A stretch of 64,000 bases of DNA from Nemertoderma westbladi (lineage: Eukaryota > Xenacoelomorpha > Nemertodermatida > Nemertodermatidae), in the NCBI GenBank assembly GCA_032718475.1, contig JAUCBJ010000586.1, positions 43,857 to 107,856 of the forward strand, read 5' to 3'. The notes beneath the pieces are model-generated. The model was not told where the DNA came from. It searched no databases and saw only the letters and a program-made list of their open reading frames with translations. The position numbers were made by a program, and so were the translations under genes. Position 1 is the stretch's first letter. Each line of letters begins with the position of its first letter. Below are positions 49,201 to 60,182 of this stretch, piece by piece.

Positions 49201-52093
49201 GTGATATCCTCGGCCCACGGGGTCAACGCGTTGCACTCCCTGGCCGGGCTCAGCGCGGACTACCTGAGTCGCAGACGCCGCTACCTAAGGGACCTCCTAG
49301 TGCGGAGACCTCAGTGTCATTGGGTCAACTCAGACAGCCTCCCTACGGTAGACAACTTGAGTCTATCCGGGATGGAGGAACTTAGAACGCTGTTGGTTTC
49401 GTTGTCTAGCAACCTGAGACTGTTCCCTAAGCAACGGACTCTACTGCCGTTGACTTGGTCTAACCTCGAGAATTTATTGGTCAATAGGAGGAAGGTCCCC
49501 GGGTTGGGTATCCCTCTAGCGGAAGTGCGGCATCTCGCTGAGTCTACCGGACTCACTACCGAGGGTCTCCCATTGGCTCTAGCTTACTTCCAGCAAGTTA
49601 GTCGTTACGATAAATATTATAAATGCGTAAATTATTATGACAAATTATAATACGAATATTGAAACTAAATAGGGCAGTAACATAAAAATAAAATTTTATA
49701 AAAATATTTAATAAAACTTAGTCTGACAACGACGGTGTTAGTTAAAGACCTCGTTTGTTTATGTAAACCTCCCTCGCTACGCTCGTACGTTACATAATTA
49801 ATTAATTAATTATGTTTAGGTCATTAGCATAAGGTTGAAAAGTAAAAGTTCTACTTATGTAAATTATAACTCAATACTTCCCGTTCCGTTCCAGGTTGGT
49901 ATCATCCAGTTCTACCCCAACGCACCTGTAGACGACATCCGTAGTCTCATCTTCCACGACCCCGGTCGTCTCATCGACGCGCTCTGCGCGGTCTTCCACC
50001 ACCTCCCGGACCACCTCCTCAACGCCAAGGACAACCGCTTCCGGTCCCTGACCCCCTGGCAGTTCGAGGCGGTTCGTGAGGACCTGTTCCAGCGTGGATT
50101 GGTCACCGAGCGGATCCTCTCCGCTCTGATTGGTCAGTCGGCTGGGGTGACCCCTCTCGAGGTCATCCAGCTGTACGAATCCTTCGATATTTGTAGGAAG
50201 ATTCGCGCTGACTTTGGGCAGAGTGGTTCCGAGGCGGTCTACAGGTAACTATAGTGATGCTAATAATACGTAATTACTTGTGTTAATGTCTTAGTTCAAT
50301 TGATAATTATATTATAATTCAATTAACACATTATTAACAATATGCGGTTCAGTATGTAAATGTAACTAAAGCAAAAACTATGAACTATAAAATCAACCGC
50401 TTCCTCGAAAATAGTGACGTTATTCTGGTACCTGGAACGAAAACCCCAACATTTTTCTAAAATCTTAATGAGATTGCATGAAATTTGAAACCCAGATAGT
50501 TTCACCTCCCGACCACTGACTGGGTGAGCCAGAATTTTTATTGTTGCTTTCATTCTTTAGCTACAAGCGTTTGAATAAAGTGTCTCCGACGATATAGCGC
50601 CAGTCGAACTGGAGTTATTCTCCAACCTTATAGCTGTTTGTTGGTACCAATAGAAAGCTGGTCGTGCAAGGATTCCATTTATATAACACAATCGGAATTT
50701 TATTGAAAAATAGCTGGGATTATATGAGCGTTCAAATTTTGAACATTGTTTTGCACTGCGCGAGACTTTATTATTCTGTTTATTAATAACACCATGTATT
50801 TATTTATTTAATAGAATAATAAAGAACATTTCTAGAACATTTTGTTTATGTATGAATATCCGCATATACTATAGTAATATTATTATTAGCATGGCATTGT
50901 TGCTCGGACACTAGAGTTTATTTGGAATACCTGTAATGTAATCTTTCCACCAGTACCATCGATCGAATCGCTAAGGTTAATATCAATATCGATCGATACA
51001 CTTTTTATAAACGATTAAAGCTGAACATTGAAAGCGAAATATAATTTCCAACTTACCCACGGAGGATGAGTTACATGAAACTATATCTGTTTCAAATTTC
51101 ATGCAATCTGTAGATTTGTTGAAAAAAATTTTTTTTTTTTGGAGGGGGGGGTACCTGAATTAGTACACTGGGGCGATACCGGTTCGAACCCGTCACCTCC
51201 CTGTCCTGTCCAACCGTACGTTTTTTTACTTCTTTCCTTCGATTTATAGAGTTCCGTGGTATTTATTCGAAGGCGAGCCCGTAGAAGATATATCCGCTGT
51301 GTGGAGCGAATTCCTTGAGTTAGGATACGAGCAACTAGAGGTTGGCTGCACTATGGTGGACTACTGTCCTCCTGGGGTCTACGAACGGCTCAGTCTGCGG
51401 GTCGACAGCCATGTGGAGAAGCGAGTGGACTGGCATTGCGGGATGCTAGCGGAGCGGTTGGCGCTGCCGTTGTTGGTCCGCAAGGTGATGCTGGACGGCG
51501 TGGTGAAGGTGTCTGTCGCTTGTAGAGGCACGTTGGATCGCGTACGGGATATGTGGTCGGTTGTGCTGCCGGTGTTAGACGAGTTGATTAACCTATTGGA
51601 CGAATTCCCGGGGCTCCTGTACGCCCCCTACATAGCGTGCGCGCACTGCGTGAAGAAAGGCTCGAAACGTCCGCATTCGTTCCGCGGCGAGTTGATCTAC
51701 CAGCCGGAGCCGGCCCCGGATCGGCGGGTTGTGTGTCCGCGTGCGAAGCCTACGGATCGGATGCGTTACGAGCTGCTGTACCCCCCGGGGGAGGAGTTGG
51801 ACCGCGGCTTGCATTCCGCCTTCCGGCTCGTAGCCGGACAGATCGCCTTCGCTGATTGGAGGAAGCTCGGACGTCAGTTGGGATTATCTGACTCGCGATT
51901 GGACGAACTGTGGAGCGAGTCGCAGACCCCGGATCGACCTCGGCAGACCTACAACATGCTGTTGTGTTGGAGTCGGTCGTTTAGGAGGACGGCGACTCAG
52001 AGTCGGCTGGTTGCCGCGCTCAAACAGGCCGGGAGGTCGGACGTTGCGAAACGACTCGATGAGAAGGATTCCGTGAAAGAGGCGCTGATATAG
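39037..52093 (+). CDS. ROCO-family protein: LRR-Roc GTPase-COR-Death domain (MFHAS1-like), four exons
   Basis: Exons 39037-40222, 49016-49596, 49895-50244 and 51250-52093 join to 986 codons plus stop, with matching phases (1, 0, 2). Domains in order: about 11 leucine-rich repeats (residues 30-280, L..L.LS.N.L..LP type); the Roc GTPase with P-loop GRSNSGKSSL (309-318), a DxGG-type switch 'DCGGDETYY', and the base-specificity motif THAD (about 416-419); COR ('GIIQFYPNAPVDD', 'IFHDPGRLIDALCAVFHH'); and a C-terminal Death domain (about 893-975; 'FADWRKLGRQLGLSDSRLDEL', 'TYNMLLCWSR', 'RLVAALKQAGRSDVAKRLDE'). The first part resembles MFHAS1. Vertebrate MFHAS1 is not known to me to carry a Death domain, so this is an invertebrate-type arrangement, perhaps in immune or death signalling. 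The start is the first ATG, at 39037; an upstream in-frame TTG at 39031 is not credible. Confidence 0.93.
40400..40565 (+). repeat. Dispersed repeat (partner at 34.51-34.66 kb)
   Basis: It shares with 34510-34660 the order CTCCAGG..., TCGACGCA(A/G)ATAAC, CTGATTA, GTTTATTGTTTTG, ACGT(G/A)CCAC and GTAACCTG. The last words also belong to the 68-bp array at 5 kb. Confidence 0.65.
40791..41015 (-). mobile_element. tRNA-derived SINE with 9-bp target duplication
   Basis: Read on the minus strand it starts GGGTAGCTCAGTTGGTTGAG, a tRNA A-box. A B-box-like GGTTCAGCCCC follows about 50 bp later, then a non-tRNA body (ATAAAATGAGTATAAAAAGG) and a CTTTTTTTAT tail. CTAAGTAGG flanks it on both sides exactly (40782-40790 and 41016-41024). 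The extra body and target duplication show it is a SINE, not a tRNA gene. Confidence 0.88.
41080..42346 (-). mobile_element. Helitron-like non-autonomous element, copy U1
   Basis: On the minus strand it starts TCCACGAAGCTAAGGAAAAT and ends with a hairpin GCATTTCCTTTAGGAAATGC followed by CTTTCTAG and host T. So it has TC at the 5' end, a stem-loop about 8 bp from a CTAG 3' end, and no target duplication: the Helitron pattern. The 5' end sequence also appears inverted just inside the 3' hairpin (asymmetric inverted repeats, as in Helentrons). The interior has two tandem modules of about 458 bp. No Rep/helicase frame. Confidence 0.75.
42533..43793 (-). mobile_element. Helitron-like element, copy U2
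   Basis: Same ends and interior as U1, 1261 bp. The flanks on the minus strand are ...CTACAA before the TC end and TATAAAC after CTAG, an A|T insertion without duplication. Confidence 0.75.
43826..45092 (-). mobile_element. Helitron-like element, copy U3
   Basis: 1267 bp. It splits a host element copy exactly between CATTTTGA and TAGAAAATCGG (minus strand). Intact copies show these joined as CATTTTGATAGAAAATCGG, so this is a clean A|T insertion with no duplication. Confidence 0.8.
45212..46482 (-). mobile_element. Helitron-like element, copy U4
   Basis: 1271 bp, with the 3' terminus CTCG instead of CTAG. It splits the same host copy between CACAAGT and TAATAG. Intact copies read CACAAGTTAATAG. 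Confidence 0.78.
46548..47819 (-). mobile_element. Helitron-like element, copy U5
   Basis: 1272 bp, with standard ends. It splits the same host copy between the minus-strand AATACAG and TTTTACCATAGC. Confidence 0.78.
48649..49015. other. End of ROCO intron 1
   Basis: Non-repetitive sequence between the Helitron-like block and exon 2. The open frame at 48754-48951 has no recognisable feature. Confidence 0.5.
49016..49596 (+). CDS. ROCO gene exon 2 (Roc C-terminus, start of COR)
   Basis: The acceptor CCCATCAG|GTTATTGG joins to give 'AIGYWLNVVEASHPGAVVAM', followed by THADAV. The donor CAA|GTTAGT follows 'AYFQQ'. The exon is much more GC-rich than its flanks. Confidence 0.92.
49597..49894 (+). 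other. ROCO intron 2 (298 bp)
   Basis: GTTAGT donor and TTCCAG acceptor. It contains a CCTCGCTACGCTCGTACG word and an (AATT)n stretch. Confidence 0.85.
49895..50244 (+). CDS. ROCO gene exon 3 (COR)
   Basis: The acceptor GTTCCAG|GTTGG and donor CTACAG|GTAACT (phase 2) bound 'VGIIQFYPNAPVDD' through 'GQSGSEAVY', typical COR sequence. Confidence 0.92.
50245..51249 (+). other. ROCO intron 3 (1005 bp)
   Basis: GTAACT donor and TTATAG acceptor. Most of it is a foldback/MITE copy (50471-51109). Confidence 0.85.
50471..51109. mobile_element. Foldback/MITE element, copy A
   Basis: The left end AGATTGCATGAAATTTGAAA (50471) is the exact inverse of the right end (to 51109). The inner parts of the arms (GGGTGAGCCAGAATTTTTAT, GCTTTCATTCTTTAGCTAC, AATAAAGTGTCTCCG) are inverted but more diverged. 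The whole unit is about 640 bp and non-coding. Confidence 0.8.
51250..52093 (+). CDS. ROCO gene exon 4 (COR C-terminus and Death domain)
   Basis: The acceptor ATTTATAG|AGTTCCG gives 'RVPWYLFEGEPVED'. The exon runs to TAG at 52091-52093. The 21-bp minisatellite starts with the base after the stop. Confidence 0.92.
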
Positions 52094-53215
52094 GGCACTG
52101 GGACACTGATTCAGGGCTTGAGGCACTGGTTCAAGGGCACTGGTTCAGTGCATTGAGGCACTGGTTCAGGGCACTGGGACACTGATTCAGGGCACTGAGG
52201 CACTGGTTCAGGGCACTGAGGCACTGGTTCAGGGCACTGAGGCACTGGTTCAGGGCACTGAGGCACTGGTTCAGGGCACTGAGGCACTGGTTCAAGGCAC
52301 TGAGGCACTGGTTCAGGGCACTGAGACGCTGGTTCAGGGCACTGAAGCACTGGTTCAAGGGCACTGGTTCAGGGCACTGAGTCACTGGTTCAGGGCACTG
52401 AGGCACTGGTTCAAGGGCACTGGTTCAGGGCACCGAGGCACTGGTTCAGGGCACTGGGACACTGATTCAGGGCACTGAGGCACTGGTTCAGGGCACTGAG
52501 GCACTGGTTCAGGGCACTGAGGCACTGGTTCAGGGCACTGAGGCGCTGGTTCAAGGGCACTGGTTCAGGGCACCGAGGCACTGGTTCAGGGCACTGGGAC
52601 ACTGATTCAGGGCACTGAGGCACTGGTTCAGGGCACTGAGGCACTGGTTCAGGGCACTGAGGCACTGGTTCAGGGCACTGAGGCACTGATTCAGGGCACT
52701 GAGGCACTGGTTCAGGGCACTGAGGCACTGGTTCAGGGCACTGAGGCACTGGTTCAGGGCACTGAGACGCTGGTTCAGGGCACTGGTTCAGGGCACTGAG
52801 GCACTGGTTCAGGGCACTGAGACGCTGGTTCAGGGCACTGAGGCACTGGTTCAGGGCACTGAGGCATTGGTTCAGGGCACGAGACGCTGGTTCAGGGCAC
52901 TGAGGCGCTGGTTCAGGGCACTGAGACAGAGGTTCCGGGCACTGAGGCACTGGTTCAGGGCACTGAGGCGCTGGTTCAGGGCACTGAGGCAGAGGTTCCG
53001 GGCACTGAGGCACTGTGGCACTGGTTCAGGGCACTGAAGCACTGGTTCAGGGCACTGAGACGCTGGTTCAGGGCACTGAGACAGAGGTTCCGGGCACTGG
53101 TTCAAGGCACTGAGGCACTGGTTCAGGGCACTGGTTCAGGGCACTGAAGCACTGGTTCAGGGCACTGAGGCGCTGGTTCAGGGCACTGAGATAGAGGTTC
53201 AGGGCACTGAGGCAC
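52094..53215. repeat. 21-bp minisatellite, about 50 copies, in the ROCO 3' flank
   Basis: The unit is GGCACTGAGGCACTGGTTCA plus G (21 bp), with variants (AGACGCTGG, AAGCACTGG, GACAGAGGTTCCG and shortened 12-bp units CACTGGTTCAGGG). A composite block (CACCGAGGCACTGG ... GGGACACTGATTCAG) recurs with about 141-bp spacing near 52430 and 52571. It begins directly at the ROCO stop codon, and the first AATAAA words beyond it lie near 53440, so it may be transcribed as 3' UTR. The 21-bp length keeps minus-strand frames open. Confidence 0.95.
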
Positions 53216-55249
53216 TTTTTTGCAACAATCCTTTTTATACGTTAGATCATTTTTTGATATAATATTAAATATAAATATTTATTTATAATTATTATTAATA
53301 TAAATAATTGGAAAATATCAAATTTGAGTATTTTGCTATGAAGCTAAAACATATTTAGCCTTTTCTTTTGTTATTACTTTAAATATGTTATATTTTCTGA
53401 ATTAGAATAACTAAATTCCATTTACCTATCCGTTTTAGAATAAAAATGAATGAAATAAAACTGTTACTTTACAGTTTGGGTGTTTAAGGCTGGCCATATT
53501 GATTTATAAAACGTCGCCAAAATAATTAATCCAATCTGCCACTCATAAATTTCATTTTAATTATTGACATTATTGTGCCAATAGGCCGTGAACCTCGTTG
53601 CAAATTCTATTGCTATTGCCTTAACCATGTCCCGTCACCGTTATTACTATCCAACACGCATTGCTAGTAGTTTTTCACACGCACTCAATGTTGTGTAATC
53701 GATTTTTCATTCCGATAGAATCAAATCATTATGATATTCTATACACAAAGGTGCAAAATAATACTTTAGAATTATAATTTACTGTGTACGTAGATTTTTG
53801 TATTATTTCTATACAATAAGTAATTTTGTTTGAAATTCGTTTTTATTTTAAATTCTTTAAATTCATAACAATTAATTGAAACTCTCATTATGGAATAAGT
53901 GCGGAAGTTGCCTTATTAGAAAAACGTAACTTTTTAACAGCTGCCTGTTTTTTTATCCTTTTCTGTTATACAGTAATCTGATATAATTTCCCTCTGTTTT
54001 ATAAGAGAATAAGTTTTAATGCTAATAAGGGGGGCATCCATAAAGGACGACCGAGTAAATTCCTGATTTTAAGACCCCCCCCCCCCCCCCTTCTCCTGTC
54101 CAAGCTTGTCCGGTTTTTACCAGCCCCCCCCCCCCCCCCACCCTGCCACTTCGGACGTCCAAATTTACAAGACAAAGAAGGTTACTGATTCCCACTATAA
54201 TTGCTGCAACTTCATATCATTATTTATTAAAATCAACTCAACTAGATCTACTGTAGCACAAACATCAGCTTCACAAACATCTACTATACCATCTACATAC
54301 TATGCCCCCTAACGTTACGAAGGATACCGGTTTCCCACAATCCCTTTTGATTGAATTTCATAATTTTTTCATAGACTTTTCTTGATAAATATTTAACAAG
54401 GTAAAGGGGGAAGAGGGGGGGATTAAGTTTTATTCTTAAATGGTTACTTTTTCGCTCGAATTTAGACCAAAATCGGGATAAAAAGTTTCACTTTTTTCCT
54501 TAGGGAAAAAAGTAACCCATAGGATTGCGTTGATTGTACTTTTTTCCCGGCGAAAAAAGTAAATTAAAATATTGTTGGTGGAATTTCTTAAATTTTATTA
54601 AATGTGTTGAAATACATTGACGTAGAAATGGTTTGCACGTAATTTGTGCAAAATCCATGCACGCACTCAAAGGTTATGGCAAATTTAGTGTCTGTAAGGC
54701 GAACTCCAAAACGGAACTCAATATCCAATATTGGTTTATGTTGTTAAGCGGCTCTCTCAGTTACCTAATCAATATTCGAGAACACTAAATTATTTAACAT
54801 TGAGTAAGGCAGCATCAGGAGTTGAAGAGTACTGTATTTAGAATCGCCGTAACTTTGGAAGCAATATAGTATAATACTATAGTCCAATTTATTTTGTACC
54901 ACTATATTTCTATACGTTTTAAGCAACAAAAAAGTACCAATTTAAGATTAAAATTACGTATTACATAGGGAATAAAACGTAGTACTTTTTTTTTTCAATA
55001 TTCTCTCGACCCTTTGTTATCCTCGCTGCCTCTCGGTAAATAAAATGCCTCGAGAATAATGAAAAAAAAAGTTATACCGGTACTTTTTTTCCCATGTAAT
55101 AAATAATTATATTTAAATTACAATTTGATTTAAAGATTAGTAAATTCTCTGCGAAATACAAGATACTCCCTTTAGCATCTCACTGTGGTATTCAATCCAT
55201 TATTGACAATTATTGACCAATAGTAATTAATTTTCAAAATTACTCCAAT
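53216..55249. other. Intergenic, AT-rich, poly-C tracts
   Basis: AATAAA words near 53440-53457 may end the ROCO transcript. C16 tracts lie at 54075-54090 and 54124-54139. A GTTACTTTTTTC/GGGAAAAAAGTAAC inverted pair occurs near 54440-54560. No gene. Confidence 0.5.
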
Positions 55250-55284
55250 CCCCCCCCCCCCCCCCCCCCCCCTTCAAATTATTC

Positions 55285-55850
55285 TACATGCATTTTTGAA
55301 ACCGAGATATTTTCACCTCCCTCCTCCTAGCTGGGTGAGCCAGAATTTTTATTTTCGCTTTCATTCTTTAGCTACTCTTTAGTTTGTTAGTTTAGTTTAA
55401 TAAAGTGTCTCCGTCGTTATTGCACCAGTAACACTTCTGCTATTCTCCAACCTTATAGTGATTTATTGGTACTATTAGATAGATGGCTGTTCAAAGATTC
55501 CAAATATGTAACACAGTCTGAATTTCGTAGTAAAAATAGCTGAGATAGGAGCGTTCAAAAGTTGAATGGTTTTGCACTGCGCGAGGCTATTTTATTCTAT
55601 TTAATAAATACGCCATATTCTGGAACATTTTGTTTATGTAAGAATAATATATGCGTACTTTTGTTACCATAGGTATAGCATTGTTAGTTGCCCAGCTACT
55701 TATGAGATAATTACAACATTACAAAATTATGTGTTAATTAATATAATGGCGGATTGTGTTACATATTTGGAATGCCTGTAACGACATTCCATAAGTATTA
55801 ACGAATTGCTAAAGGTTAACAAGGATTTCGGGAATATTTTGGAGTATTTT
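55285..55850. mobile_element. Foldback/MITE element, copy B
   Basis: The arm (GCTGGGTGAGCCAGAATTTT, CGCTTTCATTCTTTAGCTAC, AATAAAGTGTCTCCG) and the interior (ATAGCTGAGAT, GTTTTGCACTGCGCGAG, GGAACATTTTGTTTATGTA) follow copy A in order. A C23 tract (55250-55272) lies at its left end. The right arm is decayed. Confidence 0.75.
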
Positions 55851-56275
55851 TTGAATTTATTTATAGAATAAATGCTGTATTCTAGAAGTATACAAAGTTA
55901 CAGTATAAAAAAAGCTGAATCCTTTTTGAACCATGATTGGTAAATTATTTACAACGCGAAATTAATAATCCGTTACATCATGTTGTTAAGCATGATGTAA
56001 TTTAACCCTAACTGGCCCGGATGGGCGTAATTTTAGAATTTTTTGTAATTTATCTCTATCTTTGAGTCAGGTTTGTTAGAACGAAAACGAAAAAATCAAG
56101 TAGTGTAAAAACCCCCAGTCAAACTGATGTTATGACCTTATTTGGTTTTTTGGGATTCTGATCAAGAATATGACACTCAAATTCAATCAAATTTACTTAC
56201 ATACTAATATAGTATGTTATTATTATCATCTTATTTAAAACACCTTTCATATATATTTATTTACCAAACTCGTAC

Positions 56276-56560
56276 ATATATCGTAGCTTAAGTGTCATAA
56301 AGCCCTAAGTCAATATCTGCATGATTGATCAGGAGAGCCTATAAAATATATAGAAAGATATATTGCCATTCTGCAGTAACATATTGTCCGCTGGGATATA
56401 CAGTAGGGCTTCACTTTACCCCGTAATAATCATAACTTCCCATTGGTCAAAACTTCACCAGCTGATAGACCATGTCGTAAAGTGTGGAATTGCATAAAAA
56501 AGTAAAATCCGACAAAAATTGACTTAGGGCCTTGTGACACTTAAGAGCTACGATATAATT
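56276..56560. mobile_element. MITE, about 285 bp with about 38-bp terminal inverted repeats
   Basis: The left end TATCGTAGCTTAAGTGTCAT...GCCCTAAGTCAAT is inverted at the right as ATTGACTTAGGGCC...GACACTTAAGAGCTACGATA. TA sits beside both ends, compatible with a TA duplication. No coding content. Confidence 0.8.
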
Positions 56561-58604
56561 ATTAGTGACTGACAGATATTATTTTCCAATGTCGATGTTG
56601 GCGAAATAATATCTCCTCTGAATGTTAAATTATCAATTAAAGGAGAGTTGTGGCATGTTATTCTAACCAAAACAATAAACTAATGTCAATAGAACACAGG
56701 AAAGGCCAAGAGTGATTACAAATAATAATATCATTAATTTAATTGAATAAAATTTTCTTCAACCTTTTCGCCTATTCCAGCCCCATTTGGGGCTTTAATA
56801 CCAATATACCATTCAATATTTTAAAAATTACGTAATATGTTAATTAAGTAATTTTCAATTGTTTTACTTTTTATTACATTGTAAATATTGAGGTGTAACC
56901 TTACATTCTAATTAATTAGTTTCGTCTATAATTAGATTATAAACTGTGTGGAATTAATTGCACATGATTTCAATTTCTTAATTAATTGTTTAATCTTGTG
57001 CGACGATTGACTTATATTACAGACAAACTAAAATAAAACCTTACCGCCTTATTTACTTAAAGCGCTCCATTTATTAATGGTTTATTCAATATTTTTTTAG
57101 TTTATTGTTTTCTTACGAAGATAATTAATTATATTATATTAATTTTATTAACCAAATTTTAATTCTAGAAAATATTGTGGTTTCTTATTGTTTCTTTTAT
57201 TTACTTGTGATTTTGGTTATTTGAAAAATGCTATCCTTGGTGGAAGTATTTGGTATATACCCTATTAATTTATATTTGTACCCTATTTAAACCCAATTAT
57301 TATTATTACCTTATGTGCTATTTTCTCAGCAATATACCGTGGCTGATTGCGGCAACATTAGATTACTTTTTTTAATAATTAGGTATTTTTTCTGAATGTC
57401 ATTGATTTGCGTTTGAATAGCCAGATCAGATAGGTACCCACTGCATTCCGCATACCAGATTTTCGTGTACCACCAGTAAGTTCTACAGGATTTTATTGTT
57501 GTACATTTTTCTAAAATCTGATTACACTAACTTCTTAATTAATTTGGCTTATATGTTGTTGTTATTGTTGCAAATTAGGCCTTGATGTTTTGCGTGGGCG
57601 TATTTATAATAATTATTATTACTCAGACTATAAATAATATTTTTATTGTTTATTGCACCATTGTATTATACAATATTAATAACATAATATGCCTGTAGTA
57701 AAATAGAAATAAAGAAGAGTGCGGAAGGAGATACACTAGTCTAACTGACTACCAGTGAGTCCAGAGTATAAAAATTACTAACTAAATATATAATAATGGA
57801 TTATGTTCCAAAAAAACACGTAATTGCTCACCGAATTATTAAAAAACAGGAACCATATGTGGCGGCAATCAGCCGCGGTTGTAATATAATTAATGTTTAC
57901 GATCATATTGTAATTGTTAGTTAATTGAATGTTCGTTGTTTTTTTAGTAGTTAAAGTTAAGTAAGGCATTCCTGTTTGTGCCATATTAATTATTTAATTG
58001 GAAATTTAACTGGAATTAAATGGTTGAAATTAATCTTTTAAATATGTGTGCCATTGAAATATAAATTTTATCTCTTTAATTTTCTCGTAAGAATCGCCTT
58101 TCTTTAGGTGTGTTCGTTATAATCGTGTATTAGTACGCATTTCCTTATTATTTTATGAATTAAAAAAACCATTAATATTTCCTAACTGTGAGGTTAAATT
58201 TGAATCATTCGACTTATATATTTTCATTAGCACATATTTGTTTGAGGTGATTCAGGTGCTATAATACTGTCATTAACTTATAGACCTCCTTGCACACACA
58301 TCACATTTTGTATGCCGTAGTTGTAAAGTATCAATTTGCTATAGGTTTACCCTCCCTGTTTTTTTCTACTTTATTAATGTGCTAAACAATGATTGTTATT
58401 ATTAGTTAATAGTAACTACTGTACACTGATAACTATGATTAAATTAATTTAATTATAATGGGCCAAATGCATAGTTGTTGATCCTAACATTTTTGCTACG
58501 CTTCAACCCAAATTGCGCAATCAAGTGTGAAGGTGGTTTGAAAACCACCGAGGCCTAAACGCTGTTTACAGCTTCATCTTTTCATCGGAGTCAACAAACC
58601 GCTA
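56561..58604. other. Intergenic; possible inverted-repeat element at 57.34-57.89 kb
   Basis: CCGTGGCTGATTGCGGCAAC at about 57348 faces GGCGGCAATCAGCCGCGG near 57860, an imperfect inverted pair about 530 bp apart. CCAAAACAATAAACTAATGT at about 56667 repeats words of 15750-15775. No gene. Confidence 0.45.
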
Positions 58605-58757
58605 CTATAAGGTTGGAGAATAACTGCGGTGTAACTTGAGCGAAATATCGACGGATACCTTTTATAAAAGCTAAAGTAGCTAAAGATTGAACAAGCAAAA
58701 TTACAAATTCTGGCTCACCCAGTAAGGTGATCTCTGTTTCACATTTCATGCAATATG
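58605..58757 (+). repeat. Foldback/MITE family, one arm
   Basis: It reads TATAAGGTTGGAGAATAACT, then AAATATCGACGGA, TAGCTAAAGATTGAA, CTGGCTCACCCAGTAAGG and TTTCACATTTCATGCAAT, the right-arm order of copies A and B. Confidence 0.72.
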
Positions 58758-60182
58758 GATGTATCTATCGGTTTATATCTAAAGTTTTTTCGTATTAAGT
58801 TAATTATCATTATTTATCATTCGTTATTTATCCATCCTAATCGATATTAGGTTGGGTGTCGCTCTATCAGCCTTGAGCAATTTGAATAAAACGTGTTTCC
58901 ATGTCAACAGTGACTGAGACCCTAGCAACCGCTGTTATAAACACGTTATAAACATGTTGAGCGTGCAGCACGATTTATATTATCACGTATTTTTAGTGAC
59001 AGCTGATCGATCTATATCAATACGTGTGGCTAAGTCGCACCCTAGATTACCAATACATGCTCGTGGGGCCTTCGCGCAACACGAGGTTCGGTTATGAGAT
59101 ACAAATTTAAATTGAGAAAATCCATCAGAAAAGCGGCGTTTAGAAATTTAACCAATAGATGCCTACGGCAATAAATCAATGAAGAGGGGAAGTTCCTCTC
59201 CTTCAACCCCCCTCTTAATCTGCACCAACCCAACCCAAAGGCGAATAGAGACTTAATGAAAGGCGGGTATTAACATAAAATTTGTGTTTTAAAGGTAATA
59301 TATTAAATATATTTTAGCCGTGGAGGCGACCCAATTTGTAAGAAATATTAAAACTTACCTTATGCCGATAGTATTGATAATTAAATATTAATTACCACGT
59401 CAACACCTCGACGAGATTATTTAGCTAATTATTCTACGAATTCTATTTCTATAAAGAATCACGATTAAATACTCAGCCAATCATTAGTACTCTAGATATA
59501 CGAAAACCGTCTTTCCCAAAATATGGTTATGGCGATGCTATCAGTTTTGGGATAAACTAGTTCTAAAAACAGAGGTCCATTTCAGTTTGCCCTTACACGC
59601 TTTAACAGTCATTTGTATACCTACTAACTATATAGGGCTATTTAAGTTAAGTATAACATACCCTTCTCCTTCATTAGCCTCGTTGCGCTCGTCTTGTTTT
59701 GTCTTAAAATAATTTTCCTAAACGGAGACCAACGACCTTTATAACTATGCAAAGTCTCGAAACTGTCATGGTAACTGCTGATTTATGGAAGATGGATCCA
59801 CTGTAAACTCGTTGCGTTCGTTTTGTTTTTTTTACCAAATTTCCGATTCTTTCTAAACTTTTGACTGACTACATACGGTACGTACCAAGTTTCGCTTAAT
59901 TTCATCAATGAATGACCGAGTTATTGGCGTTCAAAAATTTACGACGACGTCAGATACAACTCGTTAATGGCACCCATATGCTAAGGCTTTGCTCACTTAG
60001 CGCCACTCCACAGTTAATTAATACCAGTTTTCAGCTGTGTCGGTGTGCGTGTGTAGGCTAAGCTAATACTGTAATACAGTACCGGGATAGTACTGCAGAA
60101 AAAACCGTACCGCTGTACCGATACTGCAGTAGGCTACTGCTGTAATACCGATACCAGTTCAGCAGTTAAAATACCGGTAAAC
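58758..60182. other. Upstream region of the CAS-family gene
   Basis: There is no repeat partner or coding signal until the gene. CTCGTTGCGCTCGTCTTG (about 59690) and AACTCGTTGCGTTCGTTTTG (about 59807) are two versions of a recurring word. The last 130 bp are dense in TACTGTA/ACCGGTA words. Confidence 0.45.

Noticed and set aside
52111-53105. Minus-strand PVPQCPE/LNQCLSA repeat proteins
   Set aside because: They are by-products of the 21-bp minisatellite (unit divisible by 3), without a start context or any non-repeat sequence.
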